64,000 nucleotides of DNA from Echinometra lucunter (taxonomy: Eukaryota; Echinodermata; Echinoidea; Camarodonta; Echinometridae). Both the position numbers and the translations under genes were made by a program. Below the pieces are notes generated by a model, which was not told the DNA's origin, made no database searches, and worked only from the letters and a program-made list of their open reading frames with translations. Each line of letters opens with the position of its first letter. The stretch's first letter is position 1. Shown piece after piece: positions 10,228-20,569 of the stretch. The stretch is from NCBI GenBank assembly GCA_029962745.1, contig CM057154.1:17929078-17993077 (forward strand), in the 5' to 3' direction.

Positions 10228-11191
10228 ATGAATGGTTCAACGGAGATCAGCGAAATCCTTGATCGTGTTGATGACTCGCCATTCCACTGGCTGTCTGTCC
10301 TGTTCATTGCATTCGGTTTATTCGGAATCATCGACAACGGGCTCGTCCTCGTCATCATTGGCAACGTCAAGAGTCTATGGAATCCAACTAACCTCCTGAT
10401 CGCCAACCAATCCCTGATCGATCTGACGACATCAGCGTTATTACTGACCCTTACCATTAAACCCGGTATTCTGTATCCGAATCGGCCAGGCCTTGCCCGA
10501 TTTGTCTGCGTCTTCTGGATGTCTTGGTATCCATTTTGGGCGACGATCACGGCTAGCTCCATCAACCTTCTGTTGATTACCTATGAACGCTTCTGCGCCA
10601 TTGTCTACCCCATCCGTTACCGCCAAAGGATGACCACGAAACGAATTGCACTGGTGTCTGCGATTCCTTGGGTCTACGGCTTCTGCTTTAATTCTTTCAT
10701 TATAATCTTCTCGGGGTTCGACGGAAGCAAGTGCTACGTCACTCGGTACCCTAGTACAGACGTGCAGTTGGGCTTGAATTTGTCTATTTTCGGCCTCCAC
10801 TTCCTAGTCCTTATCGTCACAATCAGCGTACTTTACGTCATCATAGCAGTGCATCTTCGTCACGGGCCGGGTCTTAACGGGGAAACCACGGTGGTAAATT
10901 TTAGGGAGCGCGCTCTAAGGAACGTCCTGCGAACCATGATCATGGTTTTCGTCTGCTACATCATCTGTTGGGCACCTAACGATATTTATTTCCTGAATTT
11001 TACCTTGAAAGGAGACACAGAGTATGGGGGAGACTGTCTATGACCTCACCGTTTTAATGGCGTTTGGAAACGTGTGGATCAATCCCGTTATCTACTCTTT
11101 CCGATATGAAAGGTTTCAGAAAGCCTTGAAAAAAACATTTTGTTGTAAAAGTAAATGTAAACGCCAAGAGCTAACCAGCATTTCTAACTAA
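10228..11191 (+). pseudogene. Class A GPCR copy B, frameshifted before TM7
   Basis: Duplicate of the receptor at 4622-5587. The frame opens with the same MNGSTEISEIL start at 10228; an in-frame ATG at 10177 would add 17 residues but has no counterpart in copy A. The frame is intact through TM6 (CWAPNDIY). In the third extracellular loop copy B has one extra base near 11029-11035, shifting into TGA at 11041-11043. The product would be 271 residues and lack TM7, including NPVIY, and the cytoplasmic tail. The TM7 and tail sequence is still present in another frame up to TAA at 11189-11191. About a dozen amino-acid differences from copy A cluster in TM4, TM5, TM6 and extracellular loop 3. Either a young pseudogene or a one-base sequence error. 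Confidence 0.85.
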
Positions 11192-11541
11192 TGAAATTAA
11201 AAATCATCTACATTGCGAGTCTGAAAAAATGTTACACTTTTTCAATAGAGTATTGTTGTTAAAAAGTGGGATCAACACAGTACTTTATATCATGTATGCA
11301 TAGAGTATATATTTCGTGGCTGGATATGTTTCAATTTTGCTGTAAGCTACAGTCATATCAGTTGAGCGCACAACTGCGATTGTTTGAAAGAGAGTCAAAA
11401 CTCATTTGCGCCAAGTTGTAGGATTGCATGCTGAAGCAAAGACAATAACATTCACACAAAGCACGGAGGCTGTCGTTGCTGTGACCTTTCTTGAACAGCT
11501 TCGATGTTATCTTAGTACCTTCTTGCTGTTCTACTGCAACC
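11192..11541. other. 3' flank of GPCR copy B
   Basis: Counterpart of 5588-5936, nearly identical; no additional gene. Confidence 0.5.
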
Positions 11542-11698
11542 AGGGCCCCGTTGCATAAAACTTACAGTTAGTGCTAACTCTGCCTTTAATGCTAACTACT
11601 ATGTTAAAACTGCACAACAGCCAATCATATTCAAGGTTCCATGGAAGTTGCCATTTTTTGGCAAACTTACCACCAATGGCAAGTTTTATGCCACGGGA
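11542..11698. mobile_element. Short palindrome, GTTGCATAAAACTT type (copy B)
   Basis: Duplicate of 5937-6090 with the same ends and the central AGCCAATCATATTCAAGG. One inner arm is diverged: TTTTTTGGC replaces part of the CCATTGATGGC word. Confidence 0.75.
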
Positions 11699-12418
11699 CA
11701 CTGACTGAAATTTGTCAAGATTGTTGCTGGTTTCTCTTGCATGATATTCTGCCATGTTGCGGTAGACGATTTGACGTGATGAGCATCTCACGTTGGAAAA
11801 GCGACTGTCAAACTCTCGCACAACCATAATCACTTTCTGTGTCCTGGCACACTCAATAACCAGAACAGCTCTTCCTGAGATGAGGAGGAAATATTGGCTG
11901 TATCATGATTGCACCAAGCTTTTTAACTCACAAACAAGCTCTTTAGCATTGAATTAGATTCAACAGTGCCATGCCTGATTTGGAACAACTCAAATATCAT
12001 TACAAAAGACTTCCTTGCTCTGGTGCAGTTGAATCCGAATCAGGTAACACGTTGTTGATGTTGGCGCAAAGTGGTTTTCACCCAGACATTAATTGACTCA
12101 TATCCAGTAGATTCTTTACTGATTCTCCACAGATGCGGTATCAAATAAAAGGGGAAGTGTTACTCTACCCAACTTGGTGCAAAAATGGTTATATATTCTA
12201 TCAAATTTCTGTTATAAGCATTTGAATAGTTTAATATTTGTTCTGATTCGCACGGTAGTTACAGGTGTATCCTGTCTTCAGGTGGGTCAAAACATCGAGT
12301 CAACGTGATTATTTCATGTATATATTTCAGAAAAAAATATAGGTGGGATACAAATTCTTTTTTCGTAGATCCTTATAAAAATCGTTGCAAATGAGTAAAA
12401 CTTTCAAGGTAAAGATGC
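11699..12418. other. No gene recognised in unit B
   Basis: Counterpart of 6091-6822 with small deletions that break the open frame seen in unit A. Confidence 0.5.
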
Positions 12419-12792
12419 CCACTAAGCAAAAAAGGGTTCAATTTTGCACCCTTCAAATGCAACACTGGGAGCTCCTTTATGGGTACAACTTTGCACCCCA
12501 AGAAGCATTTTGCACCTTTAAGGGTGCAGTGAGCTACATTTTGCACCCTTAAGGGTGCAGAGTTGTACCCTTTAGGAGAGGTGCAAATTTCCACACGTTT
12601 GAATGCAAAAATCTCTGCACCCTTAAAGGTGCAAAGTTTCACTTTCAAGGGTGCAGATGGGCATTTTCGGGTGCAAACAAGTAAAAAGGGTGCATCTTTG
12701 CACCTTTTTCATGTAGGGTGCAAGATTGCACCCTAAAAGGTGCTGCCAGTGTTGCGTTTAGGGTGCAAAATTGAACCTTTAATTCTAAGTGT
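12419..12792. mobile_element. MITE built of GGGTGCAA words (copy 2)
   Basis: Duplicate of 6823-7197 in unit B, with the same inverted ends and internal GGGTGCAAA array; one end base differs (CCACTAAG). Confidence 0.85.
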
Positions 12793-13432
12793 ATATACTG
12801 ATCACCTGAAACAAATGTCAATTCTAGGCTCTAGTCCTTCTAGGAGACCGTGTTGACAAAACTTAGGGAGATGTCGCTCTCATCATGCTTGACATGCCTA
12901 TTTAATCATGATCAGCGTCGTCTGATCCGCAAGAAGAGTGGGCGTGGAGTTTGATTCGACACTGAAAATGAAAAGTCAAATATCAGTCAAAGTCAGTATT
13001 GGACCATAAATTAACAGAAAAGCAATCTGATCCGTGGTTTCATCTAAACTTTGGACTATTTCATTTCACAAATATGACAGAGGAGTCGATTCATCTCATC
13101 TCCGCCGTCTTCAGAGATTGCAGAATCGCTCAGCTAAATAAAGAGAGGTCAGACATGACCGTGCCACCATGGCCAAATTGATCTCTACTGGAAGAATATT
13201 GATTGCATTTCACGATGTAAAATTTGTCTATAAAGCTGTATTTGACCATGTGTTGATTTAGATGGCTTTTAGTTAGTTTTATCTTTAAGATAAAGATCAG
13301 CAATTTCCACTTCTCTTCATTTTTTAAAGCTTTGACTACATAGGCTGTAGTCAGGGTCGGACTGGTCGGTGTGTGTGTGCGGGGGGGGGGGGGGTGTGTC
13401 CTCACTGGCTGCAGGATAGTTTGGCTTTGGAG
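12793..13432. other. No gene recognised in unit B
   Basis: Counterpart of 7198-7821. It has a TG repeat and an expanded G tract near 13380-13394 that is shorter in unit A. Confidence 0.5.
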
Positions 13433-13686
13433 CATGGCCGTACGCAGCGGGGGAGGGGGAGCAGGGGGCAGTTGCCCCCAGAAATTTTCAAAACTTGAAT
13501 ATTTTTTAACTGAAAATTTTCCAAATTCCACCAAGAGTGTGCACCAGAACCTTAAATTTCCATTTTAAAAACGCAAAAGCGCCCTCATAACAAGTTTGTT
13601 CGCCTCGCTCCCTCGCTCGTGTGTTTCTTCGAACACTTTACGCATTCTTGCCCCCCAGGAAAAAAAAAATTCTACGTATGGACCTG
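13433..13686. mobile_element. hAT-like MITE (copy B)
   Basis: Duplicate of 7822-8075. Flanks are CTTTGGAG (13425-13432) and CTTGGGAG (13687-13694). Comparison with unit A reconstructs a perfect 8-bp target duplication. Confidence 0.82.
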
Positions 13687-14749
13687 CTTGGGAGCGGTTG
13701 ATAGAGACTGACGGCCGTCATACTTAATTCCTCAACCGAATATTATTCTTAGCCTGCCCCTTGCTTGAGTTTAAACATTCACATGCTTTCATTTGCGGTT
13801 TTAATGAGTATCACTTCAAATTCATTGATCATACGTTATGAGTGTCAGTGCAGTTTGTTGTTAAATTCCCAGTTTAATTAACGCGATTTAACCATGTGGT
13901 AGCAAGATTGTTCTGTGCAACTTTTCAACGTTTGATCGATGCTTATCGTTTTGATAAGCCATTTCATACCTACTTATTCGGGTTGGCAAAAGTTCTTTGT
14001 AGCAAATGTAACCCGCATTTACGATTTAAGCCGAGATTTTTTTTATGTTTTATGATCAGGAGATTATTATCCAAGAAGATTACCGAATCTTCTGCGGTAG
14101 AGTGATGATGGAAAATTTCTTTTCGGATAATTTGCTAGAACAACTAACACAAGTTGAAATCTGACGTCCAGTTTCTCCTCATCGGCAAGTTTGAAAAGCT
14201 ATGTCCTATCGAACATGATCGTATATGGTCTCCTCGACCACTTTAAAGCTCTCTTGAGCAGAGCTTCCTGGAGCGGTTGACTGTTTACACTGATAGTTAC
14301 GTTAAAGAGCGCTCTACGCTCTGGAAAATTGAGTGTAAACGAGGTCTTTGTTGTTGGTTTGGTTTGTGTCGTTTCGTTTTGTTTTTCCCCACTTTTTGTG
14401 AAATTTGAACCGAAATTCTCAGATTTCAAAATGGTGTGGTGACGCCTTGTGAATGATAAAGAATAATTTGGAATTATATATTAAAATCATATATGCTGTT
14501 TGAAATTCAAAGTAAATAAAAGGCATTTCTGGTCAAAGTTCTCAAATCTAGTGCAACGCAATTCTACATTTTATTTCACTTTACAGGTTATATCTCCCTG
14601 CTAGAACTGATATAATCAATAGGCGAATTTCTCCCCCCCCCCCTTTAAAATCTTGTTATTATAGTCGTTATACCAAGAGATGGATGGGGCGGGTGGGAAT
14701 CGGAGGGAAGATATTATGCAGCCTACACCCTTTCCCCGTCACCCAACTG
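13687..14749. other. No gene recognised in unit B
   Basis: Counterpart of 8084-9141; short frames differ between the copies by indels. Confidence 0.5.
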
Positions 14750-16013
14750 CACTCTATAAAAAACAAATTAGTCAGATTTGACGAGATTACCAGATCGCAC
14801 GGGCACTTACTCTTTTCTATAGTCAAGTGTGACTAGATTCTAGTCAAAATGACCAGAATTCTATTCAATTACGAAGAACGAACACTTTTCTAAACACAAC
14901 AAAAAAGTAACTCCCCCCTAATTCAAAATAGCATAACTTTTTAACGAAAAAGTTTTGAGCAAAATAATTTGGCAGGAGTGTTTCTTCACTTATTGATTTA
15001 CTTCTGTGTGAAGATGAGATTGATCCGTCAACTCATGCATGAGCGAGGAAAAATTAAAGGCAAAAATGTCACTTTTCAAAAGTCACAAGAGTCATTTTAG
15101 GGCTCTGTGAAACAGACCTGTGGTGAATTTGAATTCTTCCATTGTTTGATCCAGTCATGCCTATCCCTGACACTTTTCATGTTTATCGCAGTTGGGTGAA
15201 CACAGTTTTTTGAGAAAAATGATGTTCAGCCCTCCTATATCTGCAAAATCCATTCAGTTTGTGGAAAAAACTGGCATCGACCAACATGAGCCAGCACATT
15301 ATGTGAAAATACCAGGTATTCGTTTTTTCCGGCATTAAACAGTAAATTTTCAGCATTTCTTGCTTCATCGTTCGCAATTTTGTCACTCAGCCATGGCACA
15401 ACCTCGAAAAACATCAACAACACTTAAAAAAACGCCAGAAAAATCTTGTTTCACAAACCCCCCCAAAATGACTATTGTGACTTTTGAAAAGTGACATTTT
15501 TGCCTTTAATACCTGCTCACACATGTATGACTTGACAGATCAATCTCATTTTCCAACAGAAGTTAGTCAATAAGTGTAGGAACACTCCTGCCAAATTATT
15601 TTCCTAAAAATGTCTTTGTTAAAAAGTTATGCTATTTTGAATTAGGGGGGAGTTACTTTTTTGTTGTGTTTATATAGTCAAAATTGACACAATTCTAGTA
15701 AAAATGACCAGAATTCTATAGTAACTTATTTGACTAGACTAAGGGCACCGTTACTCTTTTCTATAGTCAAATGTGACTAGATTCTAATGAAGATGATGAA
15801 TTTTAGTAAAAACTAACCAAACTTTTACCAAAATTCTAGTCATTTTCACTAGTCTAAGAATCAAGTCAAGTTAGTGTTGGTGCCTGTATGACATGTATGA
15901 TCCAGTAGACTATAGTCAAATTATTTTACTGGTCATTTTGACTTCAAATGTATAACTTTTGACTAGAGTAGTGCTATAGTCTGTCAAATTTGACTAGATT
16001 TGTTTTTAGAGTG
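14750..16013. mobile_element. MITE with CACTCTA ends (copy B), interrupted
   Basis: Same element as 9142-9620, here split by a second element at 14893-15670. Both outer ends are retained (CACTCTATAAAAACAAATT on the left and inverted CACTCTAAAAACAAATC on the right). Confidence 0.83.
14893..15670. mobile_element. TA-flanked long-TIR palindromic element, present only in unit B
   Basis: Starts AACACAACAAAAAAGTAAC and ends with its exact inverse. The inverted arms run about 240 bases each and share CTCCCCCCTAATTCAAAATA, AATAATTTGGCAGGAGTGTT and TGTCACTTTTCAAAAGTCAC. TA precedes it (14891-14892) and follows it (15671-15672). Unit A has the uninterrupted site CTATAGTC, so this is an insertion with an observable empty site; TA duplication suggests a Tc1/mariner-type mobiliser. 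The two short minus-strand frames in the loop (15183-15423) have no recognisable transposase features. Confidence 0.88.
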
Positions 16014-16019
16014 CGGGAG

Positions 16020-16023
<4 letters not shown>

Positions 16024-16072
<49 letters not shown>
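16024..16072 (+). repeat. GA microsatellite
   Basis: About 22 uninterrupted GA units; the allele in unit A near 9635 is much shorter. Confidence 0.95.
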
Positions 16073-16075
<3 letters not shown>

Positions 16076-16420
16076 TCATATTCATGGAGCATTATTATTA
16101 TATCGTTAAAAAGTATATTAACCGGTCCCTCTTTCTGATAACCCTGAGCCTTCTTCTTCCAGTGCAGATGCATGCACCGAGTTTCGAGTTTTCAAACATT
16201 TCTAACGATATACGGTTGCGTCATGAATGCATAATCATAATTCACCTTGAAGGGCAGAGTGATAACGATTTTTCAATAAAGCCTCATCTGCAGTTAAGAA
16301 TCTTTTGCCCATAACTTGGCCTATTTCAGAGCTCATGAAAGGAATCCATTAAGCCATATTAACCAAGGGTTCATTGACGAAAAAATCCATTACCATCATG
16401 AAGGGGCACATACACTTTTT

Positions 16421-17021
16421 AAACGTCTTTTGTGCCAATTCCAGTTTTGGATAAATGGATTCTCGATGAATTCATAATAAAAAAGTAGCACTGAATTTAC
16501 TTGTATTTTGGCATCCAGTTTTTTTCGGAAGTTCGATCTTTATAGCTGAAAGGATAACCCAATTTCTCTTTTTAAAAATATTTTTCCCTCCACCGGCAGT
16601 TTTTAAAATTGATTTTAAATTTTTATTTGCAACAAAATGAACAAACATCTTCAAGGTAAATTACAGTTATACCATAAATAAGTTTAAGATACAAATATTA
16701 TTTTGTTGAAAAGTTGGGTTGACAGAAGACAAACATACTTTCAATAATATGTTCATGGAATCCATGAAAAACATGGGGAAAAGAGAGAAACAATACCAAA
16801 AATGAACTCACTTGTATTATTGTTTGAATATTTGGGTATACAATCATATAGTTCTGACCACGGCTTGTTATTTGGAGAGTACATCTCAAATAGGCAACAT
16901 CCTAAAGATGCATCTTTATGTAAACAAATTCCTGAAAAGAAACCATTTTCTTGCAAATTTATTATTTCTACAATTCGAATCTGCAATATCACATTTTAGA
17001 TAATTTATAACCCAATTTATC
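16421..17021. other. No gene recognised
   Basis: AT-rich DNA after the end of unit B; overlapping short frames on both strands only. Confidence 0.5.
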
Positions 17022-17240
17022 GGTTCCATGACGCTTGCTCCGGCGACAATTGCTTCCGTGGAAAATCTGCACGTTAAGTAAAATATAAAACCTAACCCCA
17101 AACCTAACACTAAGCTTAATCCTTATCCTCACATCATTCCAAACCAAAACCACTATCACAACCCTAACCCTAACCCTATGTCTTTGGAGAAATTTAGACG
17201 GGAGAAATTATCGCAGGAGCAAATGTCGCGTCACGAATTT
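17022..17240 (+). repeat. Dispersed repeat with telomere-like CCCTAA tract (copy 1)
   Basis: Shares with 41859-42075 a GGTTCCATGAC start, TTGCTCCGGCGACA, GGAAAATCTGCAC, CCCCAAACCTAACACTAA, TTATCCTCACAT, CCTATGTCTT and AGGAGCAAATGTC. Both copies contain imperfect CCTAA runs; copy 1 has three perfect CCCTAA units near 17163-17180. The inverted GGAGCAA/TTGCTCC words near the two ends hint at a palindromic element. Confidence 0.75.
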
Positions 17241-17242
17241 GT

Positions 17243-17707
17243 ATGGTGGCCCAGGGGAGCGTTTCATGAAGAGTTTTGTCGGTGATTTTCACCGACTAAT
17301 TTGCTTTCAGCCAATCAGATGCAAGGATTTTCAGTAGCTTATAACATTTGTCGGTGATTTTCACCGACAAAACTCTTCATGAAACGCTCCCCTGAAGTAC
17401 GCTCGACAACAGGTCATGTGCGACGTGAATTTCGCATCCCAGGTCCTGAATTTTGCATCCCAAGTCGTGAAATTCACGACCCGCGGTGCGAAATTCAGGA
17501 CCCGTGGCGCGAACTTTGCATCCAGTCCTGAATTTCGCACCGCGGGTCGTGAATTTCACGACTTGGGATGCAAAGTTTGCGCCACGGGTCATGAATTTCG
17601 CATCGTGGGTCGTGAATTTCACAACTTGGGATGCAAAGTTCAGGACCTGGGATGCAAAATTCACGTCGCACATGACCTGTTGTCGAGCGTACTTCAGGGC
17701 CACCATA
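17243..17707. mobile_element. MITE with TATGGTGGCCC ends and GAATTTCGCATCCC array (copy 1, interrupted)
   Basis: The left end TATGGTGGCCC continues, after an inserted palindrome, with TGAAGTACGCTCGACAACAG, which is repeated exactly inverted before the right end GGGCCACCATA. The interior is a tandem array of about 22-24-base units (GAATTTCGCATCCCAGGTC and inverses). The uninterrupted copy at 36981-37410 confirms the structure. Flanking TA on both sides. Confidence 0.85.
17253..17393. mobile_element. Short palindrome nested in the previous element, GTTTCATGAA type
   Basis: Arms of 44 bases: AGGGGAGCGTTTCATGAAGA then GTTTTGTCGGTGATTTTCAC, repeated inverted without mismatch. The centre carries AGCCAATCAGATGCAAGG, the same word (inverted) as in the palindromes at 37466 and 40488. 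It sits between GGTGGCCC and TGAAGTAC of the host element, which is unbroken at 36981. Confidence 0.88.
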
Positions 17708-17759
17708 AATTTATCATGTTGTGGATTTACAGAGCAGATTGGGAACTATACTGATCACA

Positions 17760-17762
<3 letters not shown>

Positions 17763-17817
<55 letters not shown>

Positions 17818-17835
17818 GGGAGAGAGGGAGAGAGG

Positions 17836-17869
<34 letters not shown>
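17763..17869 (+). repeat. GA microsatellite
   Basis: Long GA/GAGG simple repeat; open frames across it are compositional artefacts. Confidence 0.95.
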
Positions 17870-18476
17870 TAATGAAGAGAATGACAAGATCGCATAGAGA
17901 TAGAGAGATAGTAGACGGAAGGGGAAGGGTCAGGATTAATGATAATGGTAATGTTATAGGGCACTTCAACCTAGAATGGCTTTTCAAAGCGCTTTACAAA
18001 CAACATAATGTGCATGTATATGGCGCAGCGTTAAGCAGAAATTAGACTTTAGATGATTTGCAACCTGCAGTATGATAAGGCAACAAATGGCAACCTCTTA
18101 CCGAGAGAAAAGGCAAAATTATAGGCAGATGACAAGGAGCGAAGAAAGGCTAACTTTACTAGCTAGTGCAGAAATTTAGAGGAAGGAAATAAATTTCATT
18201 GGTTTAATTTTAGTCGTAATGAGTAAGTGCTGATTATTCCATTCATATTTACCACCCTTATTAACTGTTCTGACAAGAGAGTATTTTTCTCTGCAGATAG
18301 GTTGTTAAATAGTTTTGAAGAATGATGATGTTGATGGCGTTTGTTGTTGTTATTGTTTATTATTATTATTAATTCATGTTTATTATAAAACATTCAACAT
18401 TGAAATAAAAAAGATACATGGAAAACCCAGGACCAAGGTTTACAATAAAAGTATAAGATCCTCAGGTAGGGTAACA
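17870..18476. other. No gene recognised
   Basis: AT-rich DNA with short TTATTATT runs near 18355; no supported feature. Confidence 0.5.
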
Positions 18477-18753
18477 TACTCTCTATCTCTTAAAAAAAAA
18501 AAAAAAAAGAGTGAACGCGTTCACACTGTTAGGGGTGAATTTCAGAAGAGAGTGCATTTAGAATGAATTTAAGAGTTAATTAAGAGTGAATTGTGAGTGA
18601 TCCGTGAGGTCATCCCTCAAAGAGTGAATAAAGAGTGAATATCACAATTTTAACTCTTAATTCAGTCTTAATTCACTCTAAATGCACTCTCTTCTGAAAT
18701 TCACCCCTAACAGAGTGAATGCGTTCACTCCTTTTTTTTTTTTAGAGAGAGTA
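18477..18753. mobile_element. MITE with TACTCTCT ends and GAGTGAAT words (copy 1)
   Basis: Ends TACTCTCT and AGAGAGTA. Inverted arms include GAGTGAACGCGTTCACACTG against CAGAGTGAATGCGTTCACTC, and GGGGTGAATTTCAGAAGAGA. A second copy lies at 41149-41455. The interior is a mirrored array of AGAGTGAAT and TTCACTCT words. Non-coding. Confidence 0.87.
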
Positions 18754-18808
18754 AATTCAGTGTACATAACAAAACACGAACTTCGTATTTTGTTATGTAC
18801 ACTGAATT
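18754..18808. repeat. 55-bp near-perfect palindrome abutting the MITE
   Basis: Centred on 18781: AATTCAGTGTACATAACAAA and its exact inverse flank a core ACGAACTTCGT, with one mismatch in the 27-base arms. It starts directly at the right end of the preceding element. It could be a separate mini-element or a transcribed hairpin. Confidence 0.85.
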
Positions 18809-19065
18809 CATGTTCTGTTTTTAATCTTCAAGATTAAAGACAGAATATCATGGTACAAAATACTTACAGAAATCCTGGATTTAGTACAGTAAAACGTTCA
18901 TGAAAGTAGTCACAAACATGTAGAAATTCAGAGTAAACGAAACAGACAAGAAAGTTGGAGTGAAAGGCAGTCTGCTAGGTTAATTTGCTCATTCGCATGT
19001 GGTGTAAAACCGTACCAGTGACGGTAGTTCTTAAACCCATTGGCTACTAGAACCGGGTGGTTACT
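18809..19065. other. No feature recognised
   Basis: Short unique-looking spacer between two elements. Confidence 0.4.
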
Positions 19066-19073
19066 GTATCAAC

Positions 19074-19724
19074 CAGTGGCGGCACCAGGATTGTTAAAGT
19101 GTGGGGGGGGGGGGGGCAAATGGAGGGCAAAAGAAAATGTTGGGGGGGGGGGGGGGCAGGGGCAGTCAATTTTTTTTTGCGTGTATGGAAAAATCGAGCG
19201 TGAAGCGCGAGTTTTAGTCGCCGGCGTAAATCCACTTTGAGGAGTGGGGGGGGGGGATAATTGAATTTTTGGACTATTTTTTTTTTTCCTCTTACACACA
19301 TTTTAATATCAATTTTGTGGGCGAGCGAAGCGAGCAAACAAAAAATAACCGCTTTTTTTGTTTTTAATCACATTTTCGAATAAATATTCTGAAATATGAC
19401 AAGCGAGCAAAGCGAGCGAGCCAAAAATGGCTACTTTTCCTGTTTTTAATCGCATTTTAGAAAAGAAATTTTAAAATATGACGAGCGAGTCAAAAATAAC
19501 CACTTTTTTGGGTTTCAGTCGAAGTTTTGAAGAGCGGAAAATGGTATTTTAGAGTACTTCACAGCTTGAATATGATGGTTATGACAACATCTACTTATTT
19601 ACAAATTATTGTATAATTTTTCTTTTCAGTCCTCAAAATTTCGGGGGGGGGGGGGGCAACTGGGGGGGGCAAAGCTTCTGAGTGGGGGGCAAATGCCCCC
19701 CCCCCCCCCTTGGTGCCGCCACTG
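19074..19724. mobile_element. hAT-like non-autonomous element with perfect 8-bp target duplication GTATCAAC
   Basis: Ends CAGTGGCGGCACCA and, inverted, TGGTGCCGCCACTG, one of the classic hAT terminal patterns. Identical 8-bp direct repeats GTATCAAC sit at 19066-19073 and 19725-19732. The interior has long G or C tracts near both ends and repeated GCGAGCGAAGCGAGC words near 19322, 19401 and 19481. No transposase frame in its 651 bp. Confidence 0.93.
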
Positions 19725-19872
19725 GTATCAACCCTATAGGAATTAGAGAATTCAGTGGGCTAATAATGCTATAAAGGTTGTTGCTCCTCCCCTTTTCTTT
19801 TTATCACTATACCATGTTGATTATTAGATTTTGAATCGCAGGTGTTTAGTATGTACATGTAGTAATAACAAT

Positions 19873-20121
19873 CATGATGAATTTATGATGATGATGGTAG
19901 TGTTGGTGGTGGTGGTGGTGGTGGTGCTAGTGTTAATCGTTGGTGATGATGATGATGATGATGATAAAGGGTTATTTCATCTGCATCACCATTGTCATCT
20001 TCATCATAATCGTTACCCGCATCCCCCCCCCCCCCCCAAAAAAAAAAAAAAAAAAAAAAAGAAAGAAAGAAAGAAAAGAATGAAAAAGAGAAATGAAGAA
20101 AGAAAGGGGAAAAAAGGAAAG

Positions 20122-20158
<37 letters not shown>
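19873..20158. repeat. Low-complexity block (TGG, ATG, poly-C, poly-A)
   Basis: Successive GGT and GAT triplet runs, then C15, A20, a GAAA-rich stretch and A31. Open frames across it are artefacts of composition. Confidence 0.95.
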
Positions 20159-20162
<4 letters not shown>

Positions 20163-20569
20163 GCACTCACCAGTCCTTGTTCCGTACCGCTAAATTGTAT
20201 CTTTTCTCAACCTCTTCGTAATTTAGTAGTCGATCGCCATCTACGACAGATCATCGCGCAGTAAACAACTACACGTGTGTGTTGTTTGTCAACTTTGCTT
20301 ATTGAATCATCATGACATCTCAAAATGATGGGAATGAAAGTAGTAATGCTGATAGGCATCCAGAGTTCAGATTGGAGTACCTTTAGAATGCAACGCCACA
20401 CACATTTTTAAACAGCGCCATCTAGCGGCCAGAGAGAATATTTTTAAGTGGGAAACGTATCCTACAAGCATGACAAGTGGGTAGGAATATGTAAATCATG
20501 GGTACATAGACTTAGAACCATTCCATCAACCAGTATTCATACCTATGTAAGTACGCCGACAGCATAATA
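20159..20569. other. No gene recognised; short block shared with 28690
   Basis: The minus strand contains GTGGCGTTGCATTCTAAAGG near 20400-20381, also found with one mismatch on the plus strand near 28689-28708. In both places a GTA follows that could act as a splice donor. Probably a fragment of a dispersed repeat. Confidence 0.4.

Larger units (their letters stand above)
9998..16420. repeat. Tandem segmental duplication, unit B
   Basis: Direct copy of 4407-9994. It is longer because it contains a 778-bp insertion (14893-15670) and an expanded GA microsatellite (16024-16072, against a short one near 9635 in unit A). It begins abruptly inside the right part of a hAT-like element, which shows that the breakpoint fell within that element. 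Confidence 0.92.
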
